DNA of 23,274 nucleotides from Candidatus Colwellbacteria bacterium CG10_big_fil_rev_8_21_14_0_10_41_28 (GCA_002773755.1 PFAG01000021.1:1-23274); one strand, 5' to 3'. Numbered from the stretch's first letter, positions 15,901 to 23,206 are shown. The notes: generated by a model not told the origin, from the sequence alone. Numbers and translations: made by a program.

Positions 15901-16551
15901 CTCAAGAACCTTTCTAATACCCTCTCCTCCGGCACTCATTGAAAATACGTTTCCAAACTTTCCACCAAATTGGATGAACTCTCTTTCGCTAAGAACCCTT
16001 CCTGGCCTTAGGGATGTTATAAAATCTCTGGCTTCGTTAGCAGCACTCTTTAGTTCGGTTTTCTTCATATCACCCTTTTGCTCTCTCGCATTGAACTCTT
16101 TGGTTATCTCGTCTAGAGCAATTTTCCTCTTTTCTTCATCTACTTCTGTAACTATATAGGCAGCGTAATAAACCACTTTCTCAAGTTTTTGTACCGATTC
16201 GTCTAAAAGAAGCCCAATTCTTGATGGAGCACTCTTTAGAAACCAGGTATGAATAACTGGTGCTGCTAGAGCAATGTGCCCCATGCGTTGCCTTCTAACA
16301 ACGGATCTTGTCACCTCAACACCACACTTGTCACAGATAACTCCTTTGTATCTGACTTTTCTGTATTTTCCACAGTAACATTCCCAGTCTTTTGTTGGTC
16401 CGAAAATCCTTTCTGAGAAAAGACCGTCCTTCTCAGGCCTTTGAGTTCTGTAGTTTATGGTTTCTGGCTTAATAACCTCTCCATAGCTCCAGCCCAAGAT
16501 ATCATCTGGTGAAGCAACTTTTATCTGTAATGTGTCGAAGTCGTGTCTCAT
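12931..16551 (-). CDS. rpoC: RNA polymerase beta' subunit
   Basis: The largest catalytic subunit of RNA polymerase, here 1206 residues and so compact compared with 1407 in E. coli. Visible landmarks are the N-terminal zinc ribbon ([19 protein letters not shown]), the lid and rudder region, and the absolutely conserved active-site NADFDGD at residues 485-491, which holds the magnesium. A second cysteine cluster begins at CGTTRG and continues through [15 protein letters not shown]. The trigger-loop segment is [18 protein letters not shown]. Here Leu920 replaces the almost invariant proline of GEPGTQ, and Leu replaces Met in QLTMR. The gene starts 1 base after the rpoB stop codon, with GGA about 10 bases upstream. 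Confidence 0.98.
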   Translation of the reverse strand: MRHDFDTLQIKVASPDDILGWSYGEVIKPETINYRTQRPEKDGLFSERIFGPTKDWECYCGKYRKVRYKGVICDKCGVEVTRSVVRRQRMGHIALAAPVIHTWFLKSAPSRIGLLLDESVQKLEKVVYYAAYIVTEVDEEKRKIALDEITKEFNAREQKGDMKKTELKSAANEARDFITSLRPGRVLSEREFIQFGGKFGNVFSMSAGGEGIRKVLEQIDLKKEVKKIDKELEETKDATRTKKLLRRMKLVKSMSKNYINPEWMVMTVLPVIPPDLRPMVALDGGRYATSDLNDLYRRVINRNNRLKKLLELNAPDVIVVNEKRMLQEAVDALIDNSKTTTRQSSTIKRPLRSLSDMIKGKQGRFRQNLLGKRVDYSGRSVIVVGPDLALDECGIPKAMALELFRPFVINKIMERGLAHNIKMSNRLIEQAPPEVWEILEEVIADRKVLLNRAPTLHRLSIQAFKPVLIEDLAIRVPPMVCAAFNADFDGDQMAVHLPLSDEAQVESSILMLSSLNLLKPASGDAIAVPTQDIVLGCYYLTKELDGAKGEGSAFSNTKEIKMALESGDLAINAKIKYRTRDGMVDTTVGKAIFNDILPDDFGYFNEVLTKKVLGDLTGDLITKYGSLETAKILDSMKDLGFEYATQSGITWGMSELIIPKEKAGILEKAEEKIKEVYSQYNDGFLSLEERKMKIVDIWSDIMVQIRELVPKALPKNGSVHYIVDSGARGSWNPINQITGIKGIVRNPKGEDIELPIRSSLKEGHSSLEYFISTHGSRKGLADTALKTAEAGYLTRRLVDVAQDVVVREDDCGTTRGVPVYREDGKDFGYNFDYRLYSRYALEDIKIGRKVVVKGGELIGKQASKEITESDLDGVIVRSAMTCNTLYGVCSKCYGLDLGTNEPIKIGEAVGVVAAQSIGELGTQLTLRTFHSGGIATEDITTGLPRVEELFEARKPKWKAVVSKVDGVVEKIEKAKQGSAMSVIHIKKKTESGKKGKVVEYPVIGSRKILVSVGDTVDQGDALSEGNLDPKEIFKYKKSKEDTYRYILKEVQKIYVTNGSTVHDKHMDIIIRQMFQRIKIVDSGDTDFVSGEVVDRSTFREANRALRGTGKESSKGEEQLLGITRSALSADGFLAPASFQETSRVLIKAASEGRKDKLRGLKENVIIGRLVPVGTAIRDDVGAGEEELIDEETLEPIKEEKKEESEE

Positions 16552-16552
16552 A

Positions 16553-19500
16553 TTATTTTTCCTGATCTGGATTCTCTTTTAGCTTTACGACTGAAAGTCC
16601 TAACGCCTTAAGCTCATTCATCATTACGTTGAAGGCGGCTGGAATGTTTGGCTTTTTAATCTTCTCTCCTCTGATGATAGATTCGTATACAGAAGATCTT
16701 CCTACAATATCGTCCGACTTAACTGTAGACATCTCTTGGAGTGTATGTGCGGCTCCATAGCCTTCCAGTGCCCAGACTTCCATCTCTCCGAAACGTTGTC
16801 CTCCTTGCTGAGCCTTTCCTCCCAAAGGTTGTTGGGTTATTAGTGAGTATGGCCCTATGGATCTCATATGAAGTTTATCCGTTACAAGATGGTTAAGTTT
16901 TATTATATACATGACTCCAACGGCCACTTTCCTATCGAACCTCTTACCAGTTCTTCCGTCATATAGATCAACTTCTCCGCTCTCATCTAAATTAGCTTTT
17001 TTAAGTTCTGCCTTGATATCTTCTTCTTTGGCTCCAACGAAAACCGGCGTAACTGCACGATATCCCTGATTCATGGCAGCCCACCCCAGATGAAGTTCGA
17101 AAATCTGACCAATGTTCATACGTGAAGCGACACCAAGTGGATTAAGGATTACATCTACTGGAGTTCCATCTGCGAGGTGAGGCATATCCTCAATTGGCCT
17201 GATCTGAGAAACAACACCTTTGTTTCCGTGTCGGCCAGCAAGTTTATCTCCGGCTTGAATATTTTTAATAGTTGCAACCTGAACGTGAATTCTTGAGATA
17301 ACGCCTGGATCAAGCTTATCTCCTTTATCTCTTGAAAAGATCTTGATGCCTACAACCCTTCCCTTCTTTCCGTGTGAAAGAGTTAAGGATGAGTCTTTAA
17401 CATCTCTGGCCTTCTCTCCGAAGATAGCTCTAAGAAGTCTTTCTTCTGGGGTTAGTTCGCTCTCACCCTTTGGAGAAATCTTACCAACCAAAATGTCTGC
17501 TCCCGAAACTTGTGCTCCGACTCTAATGATTCCCTCTTCATCTAGGTTTGCTAGTTGAGCATCAGGAATGTTTGGAATATCTGGAGTAGTTAACTCTGGC
17601 CCAAGTTTAGTGTCCCTAACGTCTGTGTAAAAATCTTCTATATGAATTGACTGGAAAAGTCCGTCTCTCTGAACTCTTTCTGAAAGAATAATAGCATCCT
17701 CAAAGTTAGCACCTTCCCAGCTCATAAAGGCAACTACTAAGTTTTGACCTAGAGCTAGGGTTCCGTGTTCTGTTGACTGTCCATCTGCTAAAATCTCTCC
17801 CTTCTTAACTTTCTGGCCTTTCTTCACTAAAGGTTTTTGCGAGGTCGCCATGTACTGGTTGCTCATCCGGAAACTGTCGAGCTTATATTCTTTCTTCCTA
17901 CTATTTGCGTCTTTAACTACGATATGATCACTATCAACCTCTACGATCTCTCCAGCATTCTCGGCAATAATTAGATATCCAGAATCTCTGGCAACCTTGT
18001 CTTCCATACCTGTTCCAACATATGGAGCCTGAGGCCTAATTGATGGCACAGCTTGGCGTTGCATGTTGCTTGCCATAAGTGCTCTGTTTGCGTCGTCGTG
18101 TTCTAGAAAAGGAACTAGCGATGTTGCTGCGCTCACTAACTGGCTTGGGGCAACCTCAATGAAATTAACCTCTTTATCCCTACAAGTACCTGGCTCACCG
18201 TTAATTCTGGCCTCGACTATTCTGTCTAAAATATTTCCCTTGTCATCAACTGTGGTGTTAGCCGATGCAATATTAAACTCTCTTTCTTCTCCAGCACTCA
18301 ACCACTGAATAGTACTTGTTACTTTTCCGCCTTTAACCTCAGCGTATGGGGTTATCAGAAATCCAAACTCATCAACTTTTGCAAAGTTAGAAAGCCTGTT
18401 AACTAATCCAATGTTCTGTCCCTCAGGACTTTGGATAGGACAGATTCTTCCGTAGTAAGAGGTGTGCACGTCTCTAACTTCAATTCCTGCTCGCTCCCTA
18501 GTTAGTCCTCCTGGGCCAAGCGTTGTAAGAATTCTTTTGTGTTCAACAGCATCCAGTGGATTAATTTGGTTCATAAACTGAGACATCTGTGAAGATGCAA
18601 AGAATTCCTTAACAACTGCGGCCAAAGGTCTTGGGTTGATAAGGCTTGTTGGTGAAGCATCTTGGGTCTCCATTGTGGACATTCTGTCTTGAGCGATCCT
18701 TCTGATCCTGGCAAACCCAACTCTCATTCTATCTTTCAAGAATTCTCCAACTGGTCGAACTCTCTTGTTTTGAAGGTGATCTGTATCATCTGCCTCAGCT
18801 CCAGGAGTAGAGTTCAGTCTAATAATCTCTTTAACGATGGCCTCTATATCTTCCTTGGTAAGAAGAAGTTTGTTTTTATTAACGCTTAGCTTAAGTCTCT
18901 GGTTAGCTTTGAAACGACCAACTGCTGATAGATCATATCTATCTTCCTGGAAGAGCATTGAGTTGATAAGCTTTTTGGCATCTTCTGGAGTAGCAAGATC
19001 TCCTGGTCTAATACGTTTATATATCTCTATGTATGAATCTTCTAGGCTCTCTGTTGTGTCTTTCTTTAGGGTTGGCTCAATACCTTCTCCGAAGGTTTTT
19101 CTAATATCCTCTTGTTTGAATCCAAAGACTCTCAGTAGGGTTGAGATAGGAATCTTTCTGTGCCGATCGATCTTAACCTGAATGGAGCCGTCTGGATCTG
19201 TGTCCATCTCAAGCCAAGTTCCTCTTCCTGGAATGATCTTGGCACCAAAAAATCTTTTTCCTCTGTGAATGCTGTCTTGGAAATATACTCCGGGAGATCT
19301 TATAAGCTGTGAGATGATAACTCTTTCGTGACCACTGATAATAAAGGTTCCTCTTTCTGTCATAACAGGGATATCGCCAAGATATACCTCTTGGGTCTTT
19401 TCTTTCTTATCAACTTTATTAATTAACTTAACCTTGGCCCTTAGTGGAGCCTCGTATGTAACGCCCTTAAACCTAGCCTCCTCTTCTGAATATTTAGGAT

Positions 19501-19723
19501 CATCAAACTCGTAACTAAGGAAGTGGATCTCTAATTCCTTTCCTGAATAGTCTGTGATAGGAGAAACTTCTTCAAAAAGCTCTTTCAATCCCTTGTCCAT
19601 AAACCACTTATATGAATCGAGTTGAAGGAAGTTCAGGTTAGGTTGTTCTATCAAGGCGCCCCTATGGGACGAAAAAATCTTTACCGGAAGTGGCTTTTTT
19701 AGAGTATCTTTAGTTTTGGACAT
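16553..19723 (-). CDS. rpoB: RNA polymerase beta subunit
   Basis: The 1056-residue beta subunit is shorter than the 1342 residues in E. coli because lineage-specific insertions are missing. Conserved stretches include GHERVIISQLIRSPGVYF, the rifampicin-binding segment around SQMSQFMNQINPL and HKRILTTLGPGGLTRERAG, CPIQSPEGQNIGLV, and the C-terminal GGKAQQGGQRFGEMEVWALE that contacts beta'. In the rifampicin segment, Asn385 aligns with E. coli Asp516, Ile398 with Arg529 and Thr400 with Ser531. It is followed directly by rpoC. Upstream is the mltG terminator, whose T-tract ends only about 25 bases before the rpoB ATG. rpoB must therefore have a promoter very close to its start; TTAAAT 4 bases before the ATG is one weak candidate. 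Confidence 0.98.
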   Translation of the reverse strand: MSKTKDTLKKPLPVKIFSSHRGALIEQPNLNFLQLDSYKWFMDKGLKELFEEVSPITDYSGKELEIHFLSYEFDDPKYSEEEARFKGVTYEAPLRAKVKLINKVDKKEKTQEVYLGDIPVMTERGTFIISGHERVIISQLIRSPGVYFQDSIHRGKRFFGAKIIPGRGTWLEMDTDPDGSIQVKIDRHRKIPISTLLRVFGFKQEDIRKTFGEGIEPTLKKDTTESLEDSYIEIYKRIRPGDLATPEDAKKLINSMLFQEDRYDLSAVGRFKANQRLKLSVNKNKLLLTKEDIEAIVKEIIRLNSTPGAEADDTDHLQNKRVRPVGEFLKDRMRVGFARIRRIAQDRMSTMETQDASPTSLINPRPLAAVVKEFFASSQMSQFMNQINPLDAVEHKRILTTLGPGGLTRERAGIEVRDVHTSYYGRICPIQSPEGQNIGLVNRLSNFAKVDEFGFLITPYAEVKGGKVTSTIQWLSAGEEREFNIASANTTVDDKGNILDRIVEARINGEPGTCRDKEVNFIEVAPSQLVSAATSLVPFLEHDDANRALMASNMQRQAVPSIRPQAPYVGTGMEDKVARDSGYLIIAENAGEIVEVDSDHIVVKDANSRKKEYKLDSFRMSNQYMATSQKPLVKKGQKVKKGEILADGQSTEHGTLALGQNLVVAFMSWEGANFEDAIILSERVQRDGLFQSIHIEDFYTDVRDTKLGPELTTPDIPNIPDAQLANLDEEGIIRVGAQVSGADILVGKISPKGESELTPEERLLRAIFGEKARDVKDSSLTLSHGKKGRVVGIKIFSRDKGDKLDPGVISRIHVQVATIKNIQAGDKLAGRHGNKGVVSQIRPIEDMPHLADGTPVDVILNPLGVASRMNIGQIFELHLGWAAMNQGYRAVTPVFVGAKEEDIKAELKKANLDESGEVDLYDGRTGKRFDRKVAVGVMYIIKLNHLVTDKLHMRSIGPYSLITQQPLGGKAQQGGQRFGEMEVWALEGYGAAHTLQEMSTVKSDDIVGRSSVYESIIRGEKIKKPNIPAAFNVMMNELKALGLSVVKLKENPDQEK

Positions 19724-19748
19724 TAGTATTTAAAATGATAATGGCGTC

Positions 19749-19780
19749 AAAACAAACAGGCCTGTACTTCTATAGGCTTG
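19749..19780 (-). terminator. Intrinsic terminator after mltG
   Basis: On the minus strand a 10-base stem (19771-19780 with 19757-19766, including two G-T pairs) closes a GAAG loop. It is followed by TTTGTTTT (19749-19756). It lies about 10 bases after the mltG stop codon and separates rodA-mltG from rpoBC. Confidence 0.6.
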
Positions 19781-19789
19781 TCCATATTA

Positions 19790-20509
19790 CTAATCGTTTA
19801 AGTATTTAACAATATTTGCGTTGTGTTCGTCAAGTGTTTTTGAAAAAACCGTGACGTCCTTCTCGTGATCAGAGATGTAATACCAGTAGCTAGTCTCTAT
19901 TGGATTGGCTGCTGCTACTATAGAATCTGACCCCGGGTTACTTATTGGACCAGGAGGTAATCCCCTGTATAAGTATGTATTGTAAGGTGAATCTATCTCC
20001 TTGTCACTACGAGTGATCGGCAAGCAAGGCTGATCTCTTTTAATATAACAAATTGTGGCATCAACCTGAAGTGGCATGCCAGCGGATATCCTTTTCCAGA
20101 GCACACCCGAAGCAATTCTTTTCTCCCTCAAGGTCTGTACCTCTTTTTCCAAAATCGAGGCCATAGTTAGAATATCATCTAGGTCTCTAGTTTGATTAGA
20201 AAGATTGATTTGGGCTAATCTGTCTTCGAAGTTACTCTTGAATTTACCAGTAACCACATCCAAGCTGGAGTCTAAAAAGAACTCGTATGTATCTGGGAAA
20301 ATATATCCCTCTTCACTTAGAGGGATCTCTCCATCAACCAGTACCTGCTGATCTTTTAGATGTTGGTTAACTTGATATATATTCCATCCTTCTGGGATGG
20401 TTATGGTTGCTTTTGGAGCTTCTGGAATTTCTGATGTTCTAACAGAACTCCAAACTACGAAGCCCAAAAAAAGAATTGATATAACAACTAAGGGGGTGGG
20501 TTTCTTCAT
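19790..20509 (-). CDS. mltG: Endolytic murein transglycosylase MltG, short form
   Basis: MltG cuts nascent glycan strands in the membrane and sets their length. The 239-residue product has an N-terminal membrane anchor (about residues 7-22), a short segment IPEGWNIYQVNQHLKDQ resembling the LysM-like subdomain, then the YceG core: EEGYIFPDTYEF, SILEKEV with the presumed catalytic Glu, GMPLQVDATICY, SPYNTYLYRGLPPGPISNPG. It is about 100 residues shorter than typical MltG, mainly because the segment between the anchor and the YIFPDTY motif is reduced. Its ATG overlaps the rodA stop by one base, so the two are an operon pairing glycan synthesis with glycan cutting. A terminator follows. Confidence 0.93.
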   Translation of the reverse strand: MKKPTPLVVISILFLGFVVWSSVRTSEIPEAPKATITIPEGWNIYQVNQHLKDQQVLVDGEIPLSEEGYIFPDTYEFFLDSSLDVVTGKFKSNFEDRLAQINLSNQTRDLDDILTMASILEKEVQTLREKRIASGVLWKRISAGMPLQVDATICYIKRDQPCLPITRSDKEIDSPYNTYLYRGLPPGPISNPGSDSIVAAANPIETSYWYYISDHEKDVTVFSKTLDEHNANIVKYLND

Positions 20510-21591
20510 TAAATTCGGTTTCTAGTATCACAAACACCCTGAATGATACCGAGCAAGAGAGCGACCGTCAACAAGTTGCTTCCTCCATAGCTTACTAGAG
20601 GAAGACCGACCCCAATAACAGGCAAAAGCCCAGTGGCAGAGCCAAGATTTATAACAAAATGAATAGATATCATAAGGGCTGTCCCAAGAGCCATAAACTT
20701 ACTGAAGTTGTTCTCTGACTCTATCCCCAAGATCATAATTCTATATATAAGGTATATGAATGTTGCTATTACAATAAGGCCCCCAAAGAGGCCCCACTCC
20801 TCTACGAATGAAGAGAATGCAAAGTCGGTGTGAGAAGCTGGAAGAAAACCTAGATGGGCCTGAGTCCCCTGACCAAATCCTTTGCCCCAAAAACCTCCGG
20901 AGCCAATCGCGATTTTTGATTGAATAACGTTGTAGTTAATTCCGAGAGGATCAGCTTCCGGATTAAAGAGAGCTGAGATTCTAGCTTTTTGATAATCGAA
21001 AAGTAAAAAGTTCCAACCAACCGCGGCTATAACAACCAAGATCAACATGGCTGCTGTTAGGTGCTTTAATTTGAGGCCACTTAAAAGTAGGTAGCTAAAC
21101 CAGATTCCAAAAAGAACTAAAACCGTCCCCAGATCGGGTTGAATAAGAACTAACACCGACGGGATAATCATATAGACGAAGGATCTAAAAATTATCCCCA
21201 GCCTAGCAATAGCAACGTGCTGTGAGGCAAAGAAGCTAGAGAGAAGAATAATAAGCGCAGCCTTCATAAATTCTGACGCTTGAATTTGAAACGCCCCCAA
21301 GGGTATCCAAGCCCTAGCTCCTCCAATTGATGGAGCAACAAAGTAGGTTATTACCAATAACCCCAAAATAGCAAAGTAACCCCCATAGATTGCCCACTTG
21401 TAACTAAAGAGTGATTTTGGATTAGTCAGGGGAATCCCAAGTATCATCAGAATAGAAGGGATTAACCAAATAAGCTGTCTGACGAAAAACTCTTGGGCTG
21501 ATGACGCAAGAACAACAAGACCAATCAGTATTAAAATACCGGTCGAGATTAAAAGACCCGGATCGTATTTAGAAATTATATAGTTAGACAT
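20509..21591 (-). CDS. rodA: SEDS peptidoglycan glycosyltransferase RodA
   Basis: RodA polymerises lipid II into glycan strands in the elongation complex. The 360-residue membrane protein has about ten hydrophobic helices and SEDS signatures: GGARAWIPLGAFQIQASEFMK, PDLGTVLVL, GKGFGQGTQAHLGFLPASHTDFAFSSFVEEWG, and GVGLPLVSYGGSNLL near the C-terminus. The Asp in SHTDF corresponds to the essential catalytic aspartate of RodA. FtsW is the alternative; the GTQAHLGFLPASHTDF form and the pairing with MltG favour RodA. It starts at an ATG at 21591 just after the rRNA terminator. A TAGAAT box lies 12 bases before the ATG. Confidence 0.92.
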   Translation of the reverse strand: MSNYIISKYDPGLLISTGILILIGLVVLASSAQEFFVRQLIWLIPSILMILGIPLTNPKSLFSYKWAIYGGYFAILGLLVITYFVAPSIGGARAWIPLGAFQIQASEFMKAALIILLSSFFASQHVAIARLGIIFRSFVYMIIPSVLVLIQPDLGTVLVLFGIWFSYLLLSGLKLKHLTAAMLILVVIAAVGWNFLLFDYQKARISALFNPEADPLGINYNVIQSKIAIGSGGFWGKGFGQGTQAHLGFLPASHTDFAFSSFVEEWGLFGGLIVIATFIYLIYRIMILGIESENNFSKFMALGTALMISIHFVINLGSATGLLPVIGVGLPLVSYGGSNLLTVALLLGIIQGVCDTRNRI

Positions 21592-21603
21592 CAGCTTCTA
21601 GTT

Positions 21604-21609
21604 ATTCTA
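21604..21609 (-). promoter_or_regulatory. Possible -10 box of rodA
   Basis: TAGAAT on the minus strand matches TATAAT at five of six bases and would start transcription about 6 bases before the rodA ATG. The -35 region would lie within the rRNA terminator hairpin and matches poorly (TTTTAA). Confidence 0.35.
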
Positions 21610-21612
21610 AGC

Positions 21613-21638
21613 AAAAACCCCGCTGATTAAAACGGGGT
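21613..21638 (-). terminator. Intrinsic terminator of the rRNA operon
   Basis: On the minus strand ACCCCG and CGGGGT form a 6-base GC-rich stem with a 10-base loop, followed by TTTTT (the last T of the stem plus complement of 21613-21616). It is 22 bases after the 5S rRNA end, between 5S and rodA. Confidence 0.8.
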
Positions 21639-21660
21639 CTCTGTAATGAAGAATTATATA

Positions 21661-21768
21661 TGCCGGCGTACCCTACTTTCGCCTATACGACTATCATCAG
21701 GTCTAAATGGTTTCACTTCTGAGTTCGGAATGGTATCAGGTGGGTCCCAAATAGATAAAACACCGACA
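21661..21768 (-). rRNA. rrf: 5S ribosomal RNA
   Basis: The minus strand contains the universal CCGAACTCAGAAGTGAAAC and a 5'/3' helix (TGTCGGTG with CGCCGGCA, 8 pairs with two G-T pairs), giving 108 nt. This is slightly shorter than the usual 115-120. It follows the 23S gene by about 100 bases and precedes a strong terminator. Confidence 0.93.
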
Positions 21769-21872
21769 AATATAATCCTTCATTAAAACAAACTGTAACA
21801 ATAAATCTTGCAGCACTTAAGTGGCTAATTTTTCCTAATATCTATCCATTCATCTCTAGCAAGCTAGAAATA
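21769..21872 (-). other. 23S-5S spacer
   Basis: About 104 AT-rich bases link the two rRNA genes. They contain no tRNA. Two small palindromes are present: CTAGCAAGCTAG near 21856-21867 and CACTTAAGTG near 21816-21825. These may take part in rRNA processing. The exact 23S 3' end is estimated by comparison with E. coli. Confidence 0.5.
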
Positions 21873-22225
21873 AATATCAAGAAAACGGTCTATTAGTACT
21901 CCTCGGCTGAACACGTTACCGTGCTTACACCTAGAGCCTATCAACCCGGTAGTCTTCCGGGGACCTAGAACTAATCTTGGGTACGGCTTCGCACTTAGAT
22001 GCTTTCAGTGCTTATCCAGTACAAACATAGCTACCCAGCGCTTCAGTTGGTACCAAAGCTGGTAGACCAGAGGTTCGCTCAACCCGGTCCTCTCGTCATG
22101 TCGTTCCCCTGTCTCCAGGAGCACAGACTATATCTTCACCCTTCTTACATGAGATAAGTTTTGGGTGGTGGCGTATTACCTATAGAGACTGCTGAAAGTT
22201 CAGTTCAGTTACTCCATAAGTCTGC

Positions 22226-22248
22226 CATATGGTTGGCTTAACCATATG
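22226..22248. repeat. Perfect 9-bp hairpin inside the second intron
   Basis: CATATGGTT and AACCATATG are separated by five bases, just after the endonuclease stop codon. It probably forms a peripheral stem of the P6 extension or holds the end of the ORF away from the ribozyme core. There is no T-tract, so it is not a terminator. Confidence 0.6.
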
Positions 22249-22257
22249 AACAAGTCG

Positions 22258-22740
22258 TTACGGGGTCAAACCTAAAAGTTTACCGATCTCTTTCTTTCCC
22301 TTTTTCCTGCTAGATCCGTAATTCTCATTTTGAATACGAATAACTAACTCGGAAATCTTCTTAAGCTGCTTGTCTGAAAGACGAGCATAAGAAGTTTCAG
22401 AAAGGATTTGGCATGCCTCTAACAGAGCTTTTGTCTGTTTCTCTTTGAATTTAATGTATGGCTCAAGTTCTGTGAGAATATTTCTTACTCTCTTGAAACC
22501 ATTAATCCTTAGCTCGGACATCCCGTCATTTCTACGAGATACATATCCGATTCCAAGTACATTACGAATCCAATGTAAAGGCTGCTCATGGCGTGAATCT
22601 TGATATAGGCAGATAGTTGCCATGAAGCGAAAACCACGTTTGGTATCTTTTCGCTTCTTGATTTGCAACATTAGACTACCATCGCCATCAAGAAAACCCG
22701 CTATATATGCCAGTTCAGTATTTTTAGATCGACTTCCCAC
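22258..22740 (-). CDS. LAGLIDADG homing endonuclease, I-CreI-like, single motif
   Basis: The 160-residue product has a single LAGLIDADG motif, AYIAGFLDGDGSL, so it should act as a homodimer that cuts a near-palindromic site and drives intron homing. Length and layout match I-CreI (163 residues) from the Chlamydomonas chloroplast. I recall I-CreI Asp20, Gln47 and Lys98 as the key active-site residues. Here the equivalents are Asp20, Gln47 (CLYQDS) and Lys99 (YIKFKEKQ), and GIGYV at 63-67 also aligns. The start is a GTG at 22740, the first possible in frame after a stop. The start codon lies in the P4/Q core element, and the last codons include the P6 3' strand, so the coding sequence reaches into the intron core at both ends. 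The C-terminus is Lys rich. Confidence 0.93.
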   Translation of the reverse strand: MGSRSKNTELAYIAGFLDGDGSLMLQIKKRKDTKRGFRFMATICLYQDSRHEQPLHWIRNVLGIGYVSRRNDGMSELRINGFKRVRNILTELEPYIKFKEKQTKALLEACQILSETSYARLSDKQLKKISELVIRIQNENYGSSRKKGKKEIGKLLGLTP

Positions 22741-22955
22741 GGTATTGCCTTAAATTGATTTATGGTCCTCAAGCGAATCATATCATACGTGGACCGTTAA
22801 ATGATATAACTCTAAGATCATAAATATATGAAGGTTTCACCGTTATTAGCCACATTGTCATCACAGATTCCTCTGTGAAGTAGCAATTACTTACTAGGGT
22901 CAAATTCCCTCAATTCGTTTACGCCTGCAGTAGATAAAGACCAACCTGTCTCACG

Positions 22956-23193
22956 CTTTCTAGTGGTCAAATAGAATTGGACTATATCTTTACCGGTTAC
23001 ATAAATGCACTTCGGTAGTTGGCGTATAGTCTCTGAGGGGTCAATTACGACTTCCCTGCTGATTGCCCTGTGAGAGGGTTTCCAGCATATAGCCAACTTG
23101 TCGCTCTATATATTTCTATATAAGCGCCGCCGTTAATGATGTCTCTTCCTCGGGTTTAGACTGTTTAAGGATCGAATTACTTCAACTCCCTAA
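22956..23193 (-). ncRNA. Group I intron at the 23S 2593 site, no ORF
   Basis: This 238-nt insertion lies between GGGTTTAGACCGT and CGTGAGACAGG, equivalent to U2593|C2594 of E. coli. It follows a U and ends in G. A full group I core can be traced: P3 GTTGGC/GCCAAC (23092-23097 and 23018-23023), P4 TGCTG/CAGCA (23083-23087 and 23057-23061), P5 CCCT/AGGG, P6 GGG..GTC/GAC..CCC, P7 GACTATA/TATAGTC (23025-23031 and 22980-22986) and P8 TACCG/CGGTA. The R and S elements (CAGAGACTA and AAGATATAGTCC) are near consensus. An open frame of 69 codons that crosses it is not a gene. The 2593 site is the one used by the I-CreI intron of Chlamydomonas chloroplasts. Confidence 0.88.
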
Positions 23194-23206
23194 ACGGTCT
23201 AAACCC
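23152..23206. repeat. Exon-intron inverted repeat at the 5' splice site of the first intron
   Basis: Two 20-base arms (23152-23171 and 23187-23206) are inverted copies that match at 18 of 20 positions, separated by 15 bases. In the RNA this would make a 20-bp helix with one C-A mismatch and one G-U pair. The left arm in RNA order includes the last 13 exon bases, so it acts as a greatly extended P1. Confidence 0.8.

Larger units (their letters stand above)
22097..22892 (-). mobile_element. Group I intron in the sarcin-ricin loop, with homing endonuclease gene
   Basis: A 796-nt insertion separates CCTAGT and ACGAGAGG of the sarcin-ricin loop (equivalent to U2656|A2657 in E. coli). It starts after an exon U and ends in G, as group I introns do. 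P1 can form from exon TAGT with GCTA (22881-22884), giving a U-G pair at the splice site. Other pairings seen are P2 (CACAGA/TCTGTG with a GGAA loop, 22862-22877), P3 (GTGGC/GCCAC), P4 (ACGGT/ACCGT), P5 (CCTT/AAGG, with a long insertion), P8 (CACCC/GGGTG) and an S element AAGATATAGTC. P7 is less certain (CTATA at 22181-22185 with TATAG at 22128-22132). The endonuclease ORF lies in the P6 loop. A perfect 9-bp hairpin is at 22226-22248. Confidence 0.85.

Noticed and set aside
21813..21840. Plus-strand hairpin followed by ATTTTT in the 23S-5S spacer
   Set aside because: It resembles a terminator only on the strand opposite to rRNA transcription, and its stem is short and bulged.
22887..23096. 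Open frame of 69 codons on the minus strand
   Set aside because: It crosses the first intron, the 63-nt exon and the start of the second intron. It has no recognisable protein motif, and the RNA explanation is much stronger.
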